In this document: piece after piece, positions 29,316 to 39,136 of the stretch
How the letters are laid out: every line of letters begins with the position of its first letter
Position numbering within the stretch: position 1 is the stretch's first letter
From: Streptomyces sp. NRRL S-646
GTDB lineage: Bacteria; Actinomycetota; Actinomycetes; Streptomycetales; Streptomycetaceae
Direction of reading: 5' to 3'
Assembly: GCF_000720765.1 (NCBI RefSeq)
Contig: NZ_JODC01000025.1
Coordinates: 26,881-90,880, forward strand
DNA length: 64,000 bases
Position numbers and translations under genes: made by a program
Notes under the pieces: model-generated
Database searches by the model: none
Told to the model about the DNA's origin: nothing
Seen by the model: the letters and a program-made list of their open reading frames with translations, nothing else

Positions 29316-30752
29316 TCACAGCTCCCGGGCGAGCGCTGCCTCCTGGGCCCGCGACGGCGCGAAGGCCGCCACCACCGCTCCGACTCCCGCCGCCCCGGCC
29401 GACACCCACAGCGCCGGTGCGCAGCCGTCCAGGAAGGAGGCGGGTGAGCCGTAGCCGCCGTACCGGGTGAAGACCAGGGCGGCGACGGCGATGCCGAAGA
29501 CGCCGCCCAGTTCGCGCAGGGCGTTGTTGACGCCGGCCGCGACGCCCGCGTCGCCGAGGGGGACGGCGGAGGTCACGGCGTTGGCGACGCTCGGGAAGAC
29601 CATGGAGATGCCGATGCCGGCGATGATCAGCGGGACGACCAACTGCCCGTAGCCGACACCGGGTTCGACCTGCGAGGCCAGCAGGGCGAGGCCCAGCGCC
29701 TGCAGGGCCAGTCCGCCGAACATGAAGGGCCGGGTGCCGAAGCGGTCCGCGAGGGCGCCCGCGACCGGGGCGACCAGGAGTGGCATCGCGTTCCAGACGA
29801 GGACGCGCACGCCCGCCTCCAGCGGGGAGTAGCCGAGCCCGGTCTGGAAGAGCTGCGTGATCATGAAGAGGGCGCCGAGGAGGGACCCGAAGACCAGGAA
29901 GGCGGCCGCGTTGGCGACGGAGAAGCCGCGGTTGCGGAAGTGCGCGAGCGGCAGCATCGGATAGCGGGCTCCCCTGCGCTCCCAGAGGAGGAAGGCGGTC
30001 AGGAACACGATCCCGGCGGCGAGCGCGGTCAGCACCTCGGCGCTTCCCCAGCCCGCCTGCGGCGCCCGGACCGGCGCCCAGGCCAGCCCCGTCAGGCCGA
30101 CGGCCGCCAACACCAGTCCCACGAGATCGAGTTGGGGCCGGGTGCCATAGCTCTCACGGAGCCTGGTGGCGGCGAACGGCAGCATCGCAAGGCCGATGGG
30201 TACGTTCAGCCAGAAGATCCACTGCCAGGACAGGCCCTCGGTGACGGCCCCGCCCAGCACCGGCCCGGCGGCCACCCCGAGCCCGGTCACCCCGCCCCAC
30301 ACACCGATGGCGACGCCCCGCTTCTCGGCCGGGAACGCCTCGCTGATCAGGGTCAGGGTGAGCGGCAGGAGTACGGCCGCGCCGGCACCCTGCACCACGC
30401 GGGCGCCGATGAGCTGGCCCGGGCCGCCCGCCAGGGCGGAGGCGGCCGAGCCGAGGGTGAAGACGGCGAGCCCGGCGAGGTACATCCGCCGCCGCCCGAA
30501 ACGGTCGCCGAGCGCGGCGCCGGTCAGGGTCAGACAGGCGAAGACCAGGTTGTAGGCGTTGATCGTCCATTCCAGGTCCGACAGGCTCGCCCCGAAATCG
30601 GCCCGCAGGGCGGGCAGCGCGGTCGCTACGACCACGACGTCCAGGGAGCACAGCAGGGCGCCGAGCCCGGCGAGAAGGACGGTCCACACGCGTCGGTGCG
30701 GGGCCGGTTCGGCGGGTGGTTTGCGTACGGAGACACTCAGTGTGTCGGTCAT
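29316..30752 (-). CDS. MFS exporter, DHA2 (14-TM) family
   Basis: A 478-residue multidrug-type proton antiporter of the EmrB/QacA subfamily. Motifs include LDVVVVATALPALRADFG in TM1 and GAALGDRFGRRRMYLAGL (motif A). The C motif GPVLGGAVTEGLSWQWIFWL marks an exporter. ATG 30752 is preceded by GGAAGGAA at good spacing; an ATG at 30770 lies within that site. The gene is transcribed toward nrtR and ends 68 nt before its start. No regulator gene is adjacent. Substrate unknown. Confidence 0.87.
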   Translation of the reverse strand: MTDTLSVSVRKPPAEPAPHRRVWTVLLAGLGALLCSLDVVVVATALPALRADFGASLSDLEWTINAYNLVFACLTLTGAALGDRFGRRRMYLAGLAVFTLGSAASALAGGPGQLIGARVVQGAGAAVLLPLTLTLISEAFPAEKRGVAIGVWGGVTGLGVAAGPVLGGAVTEGLSWQWIFWLNVPIGLAMLPFAATRLRESYGTRPQLDLVGLVLAAVGLTGLAWAPVRAPQAGWGSAEVLTALAAGIVFLTAFLLWERRGARYPMLPLAHFRNRGFSVANAAAFLVFGSLLGALFMITQLFQTGLGYSPLEAGVRVLVWNAMPLLVAPVAGALADRFGTRPFMFGGLALQALGLALLASQVEPGVGYGQLVVPLIIAGIGISMVFPSVANAVTSAVPLGDAGVAAGVNNALRELGGVFGIAVAALVFTRYGGYGSPASFLDGCAPALWVSAGAAGVGAVVAAFAPSRAQEAALAREL

Positions 30753-30806
30753 GACGGGGGTTCCTTCCATGAGCTCTTGAGGTCGCTCACGGAAGGCAGA
30801 CCACCC

Positions 30807-31361
30807 TCACCCCGGAAAGGAATCGCACCGCCCCAGAAAGGCCAGCAGGCGCGCCTCGGGCCCCGCGTGCAGCGGTACGGCCACGGGCGCGCCGAACCGC
30901 ACGCCCCGGTCCGCCGGCGCCACCACGCACTGCGCCACCGGCAGCAGCTCGGCCGCCAGCGGGCCCGGTATGGGCCGGGGCCGCCCGCAGGCCTGCGCCA
31001 CGTCCCATCCGTGCACGGCGATCTCCACCGCCCCCACGGCGGCCATCACCCGTACGTCCAGCGGCAGTTCGCCCACCAGCACCCGCTCCCCCGGCCCGGC
31101 CGCCCAGGCGCCGAGCACGGCACACGCGCGCGTGCGGAACGCGCAGGCGAGATCTCCCCCGGGGCGCCCCGGCGTCAGCGCGATCCGCCCGCCGGTCAGC
31201 CCCTCGTGCAGAGCGTCCAGCGAGTCGTCGAGGTGCCCGAGCAGCTCCCCCAGGTCCCACTCCGCGCACGGGGTGCCCCGCTCCAGACTCCCGGGCCCGA
31301 CCCCGGCGATGCTGCCCAGCGCGTAGGCGAGCGAACGCTCCAGCAGCTCACCGCAGTTCAC
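30807..31361 (-). CDS. TIGR03086/maleylpyruvate isomerase-like protein
   Basis: A 184-residue protein of the DinB/MDMPI-like superfamily, four-helix proteins often linked to mycothiol-dependent reactions. The N-terminal helix (CGELLERSLAYALGSIAG) and WDLGELLGHLDDSLDAL fit the family; the motif AVEIAVHGWDVAQACGR carries a His-x-x-Asp in the usual place for a metal ligand. GTG 31361 overlaps the stop of the upstream sigma factor gene as GTGA; the larger frame continues as a shadow of that gene. Coupling to an ECF sigma factor is common for this family. Substrate unknown. Confidence 0.75.
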   Translation of the reverse strand: MNCGELLERSLAYALGSIAGVGPGSLERGTPCAEWDLGELLGHLDDSLDALHEGLTGGRIALTPGRPGGDLACAFRTRACAVLGAWAAGPGERVLVGELPLDVRVMAAVGAVEIAVHGWDVAQACGRPRPIPGPLAAELLPVAQCVVAPADRGVRFGAPVAVPLHAGPEARLLAFLGRCDSFPG

Positions 31362-32320
31362 GACAGCACCCGCGGGAACCCGAAGCGGGCGACCTGCGCC
31401 AGGTCGATGAAGGCCGTGATGCGGGCCAGTGTGCCGCCCTGCACGGTGAGCACCTGCACGGAGTGCGCCCGCAGCACGCCGTCCACCCCGCGCACGTACA
31501 TGACGACGGCCGGCTGTCCGTTCGCGCGCGTGGGCAGCATCCGGTAGCTGCCCTCCCCGTGACCCCTGGCATGCAGGAACCGCAGCACGTCCTTCTTGCC
31601 GCGGAACCACTCCAGGTTGGGCGGCATCTCCAGCTCGACGCCGTCCTGGAGGAGGTCGAGCAGCGCGTCCATGTCGGCGCGTTCGAAGGCGGCCATGTAC
31701 CGGTCGAGCACCTCGCGGTCCGCGGCGCCCTCGGGCTCGACGACGAGGTCCTCGTCGGGGGCGACCTCGTCGAGCCGGGCACGCGCGCGCTGGAGGCTGC
31801 TCTTGACGGCGGCCGTCGAGGTCCCGAGCAGCGAGGCGACCTCGGGCGCCCGCCAGGCGAGCACGTCCCGGAGGATGAGCACGGCCCGCTGCCGGGCGGG
31901 CAAATGCTGCAGCGCGGCGACCAGCGCGAGCCGCAGGCTGCCGCGGGCGGCAACGACGGTCGCCGGGTCGACCAGCGAGTCGGGCAGCGGCTGCAGCCAC
32001 GGAACATCCGTCGCAGGGGCCCTCAGCGGCTCCTCAGGCGCCTGTGACGGCCCGCCGAGCCCCGCGGGCAGCGGACGCCTCGCGCGGCTCTCCAGAGCCG
32101 TCAGACACGTGTTGGTGGCGATCCGGTGCAGCCAGGTCCGCAGGGACGCGCGGCCCTCGTAGCCCTCGTAGGACCGCCAGGCCCGCAGATACGTCTCCTG
32201 CACCAGGTCCTCGGCCTCGTCGACCGAGCCCAGCATCCGGTAGCAGTGCGCGAGCAGCTCCCGCCGGTACGGGTCCGTCAGCCGGACGAACTCGTCGCGG
32301 TCCGTCGTCGTAGCAGGCAT
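31358..32320 (-). CDS. ECF sigma factor with SnoaL-like C-terminal domain (SigG/SigJ type)
   Basis: A 320-residue extracytoplasmic-function sigma factor. Region 2 is YRRELLAHCYRMLGSVDEAE with DLVQETYLRAWR. Region 4 is LPARQRAVLILRDVLAWRAP with EVASLLGTSTAAVKSSLQRA. The extra C-terminal 125 residues form a SnoaL-like/NTF2 domain (MAAFERADMDALLDLLQDGV), as in ECF groups that have no classical anti-sigma factor; the domain itself is thought to modulate activity. ATG 32320 has GAGAGG at 7 nt; ATG 32326 is too close to it. It is co-translated with the TIGR03086 protein. Signal and regulon are unknown. Confidence 0.85.
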   Translation of the reverse strand: MPATTTDRDEFVRLTDPYRRELLAHCYRMLGSVDEAEDLVQETYLRAWRSYEGYEGRASLRTWLHRIATNTCLTALESRARRPLPAGLGGPSQAPEEPLRAPATDVPWLQPLPDSLVDPATVVAARGSLRLALVAALQHLPARQRAVLILRDVLAWRAPEVASLLGTSTAAVKSSLQRARARLDEVAPDEDLVVEPEGAADREVLDRYMAAFERADMDALLDLLQDGVELEMPPNLEWFRGKKDVLRFLHARGHGEGSYRMLPTRANGQPAVVMYVRGVDGVLRAHSVQVLTVQGGTLARITAFIDLAQVARFGFPRVLS

Positions 32321-32374
32321 GGCCATTCCTCTCGCCGGTCACGAGTACAGACCGGCGGCGGGCCGAAAACGAAT

Positions 32375-32407
32375 CGGCCGGCCCCGGAGAAGATCCGGAA
32401 CCGGCCG
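32375..32407 (-). terminator. Imperfect hairpin after rluB
   Basis: Arms 32375-32388 and 32394-32407 pair through a 7-bp CGGCCGG/CCGGCCG base and a short upper stem with a bulge. It lies just past the rluB stop in the direction of transcription. Confidence 0.4.
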
Positions 32408-32426
32408 TTCACAGCACCCGCAGGGC

Positions 32427-33548
32427 CTACAGGTCGACTTCCTGCATCAGCATGCCGACCTCGGTGTTCGACAGCCGCCGCAGCCAGCCCGACTTCTGGT
32501 CGCCCAGGGTGATCGGCCCGAAGGCGACCCGCACCAGCTTGTCGACCGGGAAGCCGGCCTCGGCGAGCATGCGCCGCACGATGTGCTTGCGGCCCTCGTG
32601 GAGGGTCACCTCGACCAGGTAGTTCTTGCCGGTCTGCTCGACGACCCGGAAGTGGTCCGCACGCGCGTACCCGTCCTCCAGCTGGATGCCGTCCTTGAGC
32701 TTCTTGCCCAGGTCGCGCGGGATCGGGCCCACGATGTGCGCGAGGTAGACCTTCTTCACGCCGTACTTGGGGTGGGTCAGCCGGTGCGCCAGCTCACCGT
32801 GGTTGGTGAGCAGGATCACGCCCTCGGTCTCGGTGTCCAGCCGCCCGACGTGGAAGAGCCGCGTCTCACGGTTGGTGACGTAGTCACCGAGGCACTGCCG
32901 GCCCTCGTTGTCCTCCATGGTGGAGACGACACCGGCCGGCTTGTTCAGTGAGAAGAACTGGTACGACTGCGTCGCGACCGTCAGGCCGTCGACCTTGACC
33001 TCGTCCTTCTCCGGGTCGACCCGCTTGCCCTGCTCCAGGACGATCTCGCCGTTGACCTCGACGCGGGCCTGCTCGATCAGCTCCTCGCAGGCACGCCGGG
33101 AGCCGTAGCCCGCGCGCGCGAGGATCTTCTGGAGTCGCTCGCCCTCCTGCTCGGCGCCCGGGAAGGTCTTGGGGAGCTTGACGTCCTTCTTGCCGGCGTA
33201 CCGCTCCCGGTTGCGCTCCTCGGCGCGGGCGTCGTACTCACGGGAGGTCGCGGGCGCCCAACGCCCCCGCCCGGTGCCCGGGGACTGCTTCGGGCCGCCC
33301 TTGGCCCCACCGCGCGCCGAAGCGCCGCGCCCGGACTTGGGGCCCTCCGGGGAGGCGCCGGGGCCCACGTCGTAGCGGCGCTCCTCGGGGCGGGGCTTGC
33401 TCGGCCGCCCGCCCGGCTTGTCGTCGCGGTTCTTGCCGGCGCCACGGGGGTTGCCGCGGCCCCCGCTGCTCCCGCCGCGGCCGCCGCTGTTGCCACCACG
33501 GCTCCCGCCGTTGTTTCCGCTGCTGTTCCTGCCGCTGCTGCTTCGCAT
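32427..33548 (-). CDS. rluB: 23S rRNA pseudouridine synthase (RluB/RsuA family)
   Basis: A 373-residue RNA-modifying enzyme that forms pseudouridine in large-subunit rRNA. An Arg/Gly/Ser/Asn-rich disordered N terminus of about 120 residues precedes an S4 RNA-binding domain (LQKILARAGYGSRRACEELI). The catalytic domain has the key Asp in VGRLDTETEGVILLTNHGEL and ends with HEGRKHIVRRMLAEAGF. The start is ATG 33548, sharing a base with the scpB stop (TGATG); a TTG one codon earlier is unlikely. The scpA-scpB-rluB order is conserved in actinobacteria. The basic N terminus may aid rRNA contact. Confidence 0.9.
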   Translation of the reverse strand: MRSSSGRNSSGNNGGSRGGNSGGRGGSSGGRGNPRGAGKNRDDKPGGRPSKPRPEERRYDVGPGASPEGPKSGRGASARGGAKGGPKQSPGTGRGRWAPATSREYDARAEERNRERYAGKKDVKLPKTFPGAEQEGERLQKILARAGYGSRRACEELIEQARVEVNGEIVLEQGKRVDPEKDEVKVDGLTVATQSYQFFSLNKPAGVVSTMEDNEGRQCLGDYVTNRETRLFHVGRLDTETEGVILLTNHGELAHRLTHPKYGVKKVYLAHIVGPIPRDLGKKLKDGIQLEDGYARADHFRVVEQTGKNYLVEVTLHEGRKHIVRRMLAEAGFPVDKLVRVAFGPITLGDQKSGWLRRLSNTEVGMLMQEVDL

Positions 33549-34201
33549 CAAATTTCCGTCTTGTCGTCTGCGTCTTCCGAATCCGGAGCGTCCGGATCGA
33601 ACGACGGAACCCCTTCCAGCGTCTCGGCCTCGATCGCCTCCGCCTCCGGGAGGAAGGGCGCGAGCTCCGGGAGCTCGTCCAGACCACGCAGGCCCATCCG
33701 CTCCAGGAAGTAGTTCGTCGTCGTGTACAGGATCGCACCTGTTTCGGGTTCCGTGCCCGCCTCCTGGACCAGACCCCGCTGCAGCAGGGTGCGCATGACC
33801 CCGTCGCAGTTGACTCCTCGTACGGCCGAGACCCGGCTGCGGCTGACCGGCTGCCGGTAGGCGACGACAGCGAGGGTCTCCAGGGCGGCCTGGGTGAGCC
33901 GGGCCTGCTGGCCGTCCAGGACGAAGCCCTCGACGGCCGCCGCGTACTCGGGCCGGGAGTAGAAACGCCAGCCGCCGGCGATCAGCCGCAGCTCGAATCC
34001 GCGGCCCTGCACCGCGTACTCGTCGGCCAGCTCCCGCAGTGCGTCCCCGACCTGCCGCTTGGGCCGCTGGAGGATCTTCGCGAGATGTTCCTCGGTCGCG
34101 GGCTCGTCCACGACCATGAGGACGGCCTCCAGGGCGGGCTTGAGGTCGAGGTCGGCGACGGTGCGCAGGCCTGCCGGGAGGCCGGTGGTGTCCTCGCTCA
34201 C
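33548..34201 (-). CDS. scpB: Segregation and condensation protein B
   Basis: A 217-residue winged-helix kleisin partner that bridges ScpA and SMC in chromosome condensation. Two winged-helix domains are visible: ALEAVLMVVDEPATEEHLAK and QAALETLAVVAYRQPVSRSR followed by VRGVNCDGVMRTLLQRGLV. The C terminus is acidic. GTG 34201 overlaps the scpA stop as GTGA; the upstream extension of the frame is a shadow of scpA. Length is normal. Confidence 0.93.
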   Translation of the reverse strand: MSEDTTGLPAGLRTVADLDLKPALEAVLMVVDEPATEEHLAKILQRPKRQVGDALRELADEYAVQGRGFELRLIAGGWRFYSRPEYAAAVEGFVLDGQQARLTQAALETLAVVAYRQPVSRSRVSAVRGVNCDGVMRTLLQRGLVQEAGTEPETGAILYTTTNYFLERMGLRGLDELPELAPFLPEAEAIEAETLEGVPSFDPDAPDSEDADDKTEI

Positions 34202-35736
34202 GCCTTGTCCTCCTTGGGCGGCTCGGGCGGTCGGTCGAATTCGTCGGTCACCATCGGCCGGTCTTCGCCCTCGCCGCCGGTCCAACGCACGATCAGCTCG
34301 CCGAGCGCCGTCTCCTGGTCGAGCGCGACGGCCTTCTCCCGGTACAGCTCCAGCAGGGCGAGGAATCGCGCCACGACGGTGAGGGTGTCATCGGTGTCCT
34401 CGACCAGTGCCCGGAAGCTGGCCTCGCCGAGCTCCTTGAGCCGCGCGACCACGATCCCGGCCTGCTCCTGCACGCTGACCAGCGGTGCGTGGATGTGGTC
34501 CACGTACACCTGCGGCTTGCGCTTGGGCTGCATCGCCTTCACGGCGAGCTTCGCGAAGCCCTCCGCCCCGATGCTGATGACGACCTCGGGCAGCAGTTCG
34601 GCGTGATGGGGCTCGAGTCCGACGGTACGCGGATAACGCCGGGCCTCCTCGTCCAGCCGCCGGTTGAAGATGTCGGCGATCTGTTTGTAGGCGCGATACT
34701 GCAGCAGCCGCGCGAACAGCAGGTCCCGCGCCTCCAGGAGCGCGAGGTCGGCCTCGTCCTCGACCTCGGCGGAGGGCAGCAGCCGGGCGGCCTTGAGGTC
34801 GAGCAGGGTGGCCGCGACCACGAGGAACTCGGTCGTCTGATCCAGGTCCCAGTCCGGCCCCATCGCCCGGATGTGCGCCATGAACTCGTCGGTCACCTTG
34901 GACAGCGCGACCTCGGTGACGTCCAGCTTGTGCTTGGAGATCAGCTGAAGCAGCAGATCGAAGGGCCCCTCGAAGTTGGAGAGCCTGACTTTGAAGACAC
35001 CGTCACCGGGGGCGTCCTCGGACACGGCTTCCGCTTCCGCTTCCGCTTCCGGGACGACGGTGCCTGCCTCGGCGAAGGACTCGGGGGCAACGGCCACGCC
35101 GTGCTGATCGGCAAAGGATTCCGGGACTGCAGCTTGCGACGCGGGGGCCGACTCCAGGGCCACGGCCTCCGGCTCGGGGACCCATTCCCGGCCCGCAGCA
35201 TCCGGCACGGGAACCGATTCCGAGGCCAGGGTCTCCGGCTCCGGGATCAGTTCTCGGGCCACGGCCTCCAGCACGGGCTCGGAGACCAACGCCCGGCCCG
35301 CAGTCTTCGGTTCAGAAACCGACTCCGGCGTCACGGCCTCCCGCACGGGCTCACGCGGCGGCTCCGCGGCCACGGCTTCCCGGTCAGGACTCGACTCCAG
35401 TGGCACGGCACCCGGCTCAGGCTCACGATCCGGCCCCGAAGCCTGGAGCTCCCGTGTGGTAACCGGCTCCGGTCCCACGGCACCCGGCTCAGGGGCACGG
35501 GCCTGCTCCGGGGACACTGCCTGCGGCTCGGGTTCACGGGTCGGTGCCGGGCCCGCAGCCTCACGCCCGGCGGCCTGCTCAGGGGCTGCCTCCGCCGCCG
35601 AAAGCTCCGCGGCGGGCGACTCCTCCGTGGGCGGTGTTGGCCGCTCGCCCCGCGGAGCGCCCGCGCCCGGGCCCCTCCCCAGCGCGCGACGACGGCCGGC
35701 GGGGGCGCCGGGGGTGGGAGCGTCGTTCGAGGTCAT
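34198..35736 (-). CDS. scpA: Segregation and condensation protein A with long acidic N-terminal extension
   Basis: A 512-residue kleisin of the SMC-ScpAB condensin. The conserved part begins about residue 245 with VRLSNFEGPFDLLLQLISKH and runs to the C terminus, holding DLDQTTEFLVVAATLLDLKA and the winged-helix end. The first 245 residues are a Pro/Glu/Ala/Val-rich low-complexity tract with irregular repeats of the type EPEAVALES and PEPETLASE. The usual ScpA is about 250-280 residues, so the protein is nearly doubled. Asymmetry in codon use is not obvious. It overlaps scpB by four bases and lies 18 nt downstream of the ribbon-helix-helix gene. Confidence 0.92.
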   Translation of the reverse strand: MTSNDAPTPGAPAGRRRALGRGPGAGAPRGERPTPPTEESPAAELSAAEAAPEQAAGREAAGPAPTREPEPQAVSPEQARAPEPGAVGPEPVTTRELQASGPDREPEPGAVPLESSPDREAVAAEPPREPVREAVTPESVSEPKTAGRALVSEPVLEAVARELIPEPETLASESVPVPDAAGREWVPEPEAVALESAPASQAAVPESFADQHGVAVAPESFAEAGTVVPEAEAEAEAVSEDAPGDGVFKVRLSNFEGPFDLLLQLISKHKLDVTEVALSKVTDEFMAHIRAMGPDWDLDQTTEFLVVAATLLDLKAARLLPSAEVEDEADLALLEARDLLFARLLQYRAYKQIADIFNRRLDEEARRYPRTVGLEPHHAELLPEVVISIGAEGFAKLAVKAMQPKRKPQVYVDHIHAPLVSVQEQAGIVVARLKELGEASFRALVEDTDDTLTVVARFLALLELYREKAVALDQETALGELIVRWTGGEGEDRPMVTDEFDRPPEPPKEDKA

Positions 35737-35754
35737 GGCCCCCGCAGGCTACCG

Positions 35755-36336
35755 CTACCGCCCGCGCAGCCGGCGTACGAGGATGCTCGCGTCCCCGCGG
35801 GACTCCAGGTCGGCCAGCACCACGGCGACCGCCTCGCGGACGATCCGCCCGCGGTCGACCGCAAGGCCGTGCTCACCGCGGAGCACCAGGCGTGCGTGCT
35901 CCAGGTCCATGAGCTCCTCGGCGGACACGTACACGGTGATCTTCTCGTCGTGCCGCTCGCGCCCGCTGGGCCGGCGCGAGGGCGAGGACCGGCCGCGCTT
36001 GCGGGGCTGGGCGCCGGTGGCGGCAGAACCTTCCTGCGCCCCCTGACGTCGCCCGGAGCGCTCCTGGCCCGCGGCACGGCTGCGGGACTCACCGGCGTCG
36101 GCCGGCTCCGGCTCCGCGGCCACGTGCTCCGGGCCCTCGCCGTCGCCGCCCTGCGCGGGCACCGACTGCGGTGCGTCCTCGGGCGACACGGCCGCGGCCG
36201 GGTCGCTCTCCCCCGCGGGCGCGGGCACACGGGCTTCGCCGTTGGCCCCCCGCCGCGGAGTGGACGGCTGGAGCGCCGTTCCCCCTGTCGTACGGAAGAG
36301 TTCGTCGGCCCCCGGCAGACTCACTCGGCGTGACAC
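35755..36336 (-). CDS. Ribbon-helix-helix domain protein, possible ParB-like partner of ParA
   Basis: A 193-residue protein with a disordered Pro/Glu/Ser/Arg N terminus of about 130 residues and a compact C-terminal domain. The latter (KITVYVSAEELMDLEHARLV, then DRGRIVREAVAVVLADLESR) reads as a ribbon-helix-helix fold, one strand followed by two helices. It is directly downstream of a ParA gene, the usual site for a centromere-binding partner, so DNA binding in partition is plausible but inferred. GTG 36336 has GGGAGG 12 nt upstream; GTG 36324, forming a GTGA overlap with the parA stop, is an alternative. Confidence 0.7.
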   Translation of the reverse strand: MSRRVSLPGADELFRTTGGTALQPSTPRRGANGEARVPAPAGESDPAAAVSPEDAPQSVPAQGGDGEGPEHVAAEPEPADAGESRSRAAGQERSGRRQGAQEGSAATGAQPRKRGRSSPSRRPSGRERHDEKITVYVSAEELMDLEHARLVLRGEHGLAVDRGRIVREAVAVVLADLESRGDASILVRRLRGR

Positions 36337-37496
36337 CGGGCGAGCACCTCCCTGGCGAGCTGACGGTAGGCGGCGGCGCCGACGGAGTTGGAGGCGTACG
36401 TGGTGATCGGCTCACCGGCGACCGTGGTCTCCGGGAAGCGGACCGTGCGTCCGATGACCGTGTGGTAGACGTGATCGTCGAACGCCTCGACCACACGGGC
36501 CAGGACCTCGCGGCTGTGGACCGTGCGCGAGTCGTACATCGTGGCCAGGATCCCGTCGAGCTCCAGCTCCGGGTTGAGCCGCTCCTGGACCTTCTCGATC
36601 GTCTCCGTCAGCAGCGCGACACCGCGCAGTGCGAAGAACTCGCATTCCAGGGGCACGATCACCTTGTGGGCGGCCGTCAGCGCGTTCACGGTCAGAAGAC
36701 CCAGCGAGGGCTGACAGTCGATCACGATGTAGTCGTAGTCGGCCATGAGGGGCTTGAGGGCGCGCTGGAGCGTGGACTCGCGCGCGACCTCCGAGACCAA
36801 CTGCACCTCGGCGGCGGACAGGTCGATGTTGCTGGGCAGCAGGTCCATGTTCGGGACCGCCGTCTTCAGGAGCACCTCGTCGGCCGCCATCCCCCGCTCC
36901 ATGAGCAGGTTGTAGACGGTGAGGTCGAGCTCCATCGGATTGACGCCGAGGCCCACCGACAGCGCGCCCTGCGGGTCGAAGTCCACGAGCAGCACGCGGC
37001 GTCCGTACTCCGCGAGCGCGGCACCCAGGTTGATGGTCGACGTCGTCTTGCCGACGCCGCCCTTCTGGTTGCACATCGCGATGATCTTCGCGGGCCCGTG
37101 GTCGGTCAGCGGGCCCGGGATCGGGAAGTACGGCAGCGGACGTCCGGTCGGGCCGATGCGCTCACGGCGCTGCCGGGCAGCGTCGGGCGCGAGCGTGGCC
37201 GCGTACTCGGGGTCGGGCTCGTACTCCGCGTCGGGGTCGTAGAAGTGCCCTTCGGGCAGTTCGTCGTAGTCGGCGAGGTGGTTGTGGGGCGCGCCACTTC
37301 CGTCGCCGGCCATGGCGTTCACGTGATGGCCATCCATGCTCTTGTGTGCTGTCCGGATCACCTGGGGACCCGGGCTCTGTCGGGCTGCGAAAGTGCGCAC
37401 AGCAACGGAGCCGACAGCCTCGAACCCCGCGGGACCCTGGTCCCGTACAGGCGCTCCTGGTTGACCACCCCCGGGAGAAAATGTCGACTCATTCAC
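36321..37496 (-). CDS. parA: ParA/Soj-like chromosome-partition ATPase
   Basis: A 391-residue deviant-Walker ATPase. The P-loop KGGVGKTTSTINLGAALA carries the signature first Lys, with the switch motifs LLVDFDPQGALSVGLG and YDYIVIDCQPSLG. An N-terminal extension of about 130 residues, Pro/Asp/Glu-rich, precedes the ATPase domain. The GTG start at 37496 has an excellent AAGGAGG site 11 nt upstream. This is not the oriC-proximal parAB locus; it leads a scpAB-containing operon, a position kept in other actinobacteria (mycobacterial Rv1708 type). Role in partition or in a related positioning process is inferred. Confidence 0.9.
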   Translation of the reverse strand: MNESTFSPGGGQPGAPVRDQGPAGFEAVGSVAVRTFAARQSPGPQVIRTAHKSMDGHHVNAMAGDGSGAPHNHLADYDELPEGHFYDPDAEYEPDPEYAATLAPDAARQRRERIGPTGRPLPYFPIPGPLTDHGPAKIIAMCNQKGGVGKTTSTINLGAALAEYGRRVLLVDFDPQGALSVGLGVNPMELDLTVYNLLMERGMAADEVLLKTAVPNMDLLPSNIDLSAAEVQLVSEVARESTLQRALKPLMADYDYIVIDCQPSLGLLTVNALTAAHKVIVPLECEFFALRGVALLTETIEKVQERLNPELELDGILATMYDSRTVHSREVLARVVEAFDDHVYHTVIGRTVRFPETTVAGEPITTYASNSVGAAAYRQLAREVLARCHAE

Positions 37497-37876
37497 AAGT
37501 CGTCTTACCTCCTTGGTGACCAGGAAACTTCTAGACAGGTCGGCGTGACACCATGCCGACGGTTGGCGACTCTATGGCGTGTCGGGCGTCCGCAGCAACA
37601 CAATCCGCCGGACCCGGCAGGATGTGTCGGCAATGAAACATCCCTCTGTCAAGGGCGTACGGCCGTCGCACGGCAGGTTTCGCGGGTGTGCGAATCGGTC
37701 GAAGGGTTACGTTCGAGGCGAGTTGACCTAGAGCCGCAAAGTGACCATACACACATCCGGCCGGACCTTGTCGGGCAAGGTCCGGCCGGATGTGCGCTGT
37801 TGACGACCTGTGTTGACGTATCGCCTTTTACCGAATGGTGACTTAGCGGCTCGACGACTCGCCGCTCGGCCGAGGC
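37497..37876. other. 380-nt intergenic region between ald and parA
   Basis: Contains the ald terminator (37752-37794) and, between it and parA, about 250 nt that must hold the parA operon promoter. The segment 37600-37730 is somewhat less GC-rich. No ORF with normal codon bias was seen. Confidence 0.5.
37752..37794 (-). terminator. Strong hairpin terminator of ald
   Basis: A perfect 19-bp stem, arms 37752-37770 and 37776-37794, with a 5-nt loop lies about 80 nt beyond the ald stop. No T tract follows in the ald direction. Confidence 0.85.
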
Positions 37877-39001
<1,125 letters not shown>

Positions 39002-39136
39002 GGTCCTTGGCTCAGTGGATGTGGGGCAATACAACACATACCCAGGCATGCATGAGCACACCGGGAGACACCGCAGGAGAAGGTGCGGCAGAGCCAGTCT
39101 AATGAAGGCGTTCTCTCTGTCTAGCCTTTCATTGCA

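Noticed and set aside
30807..32000. A 397-codon minus-strand frame covering the sigma factor region
   Set aside because: Only the part from GTG 31361 resembles a protein family; the rest is antisense-phase shadow of the sigma factor gene.
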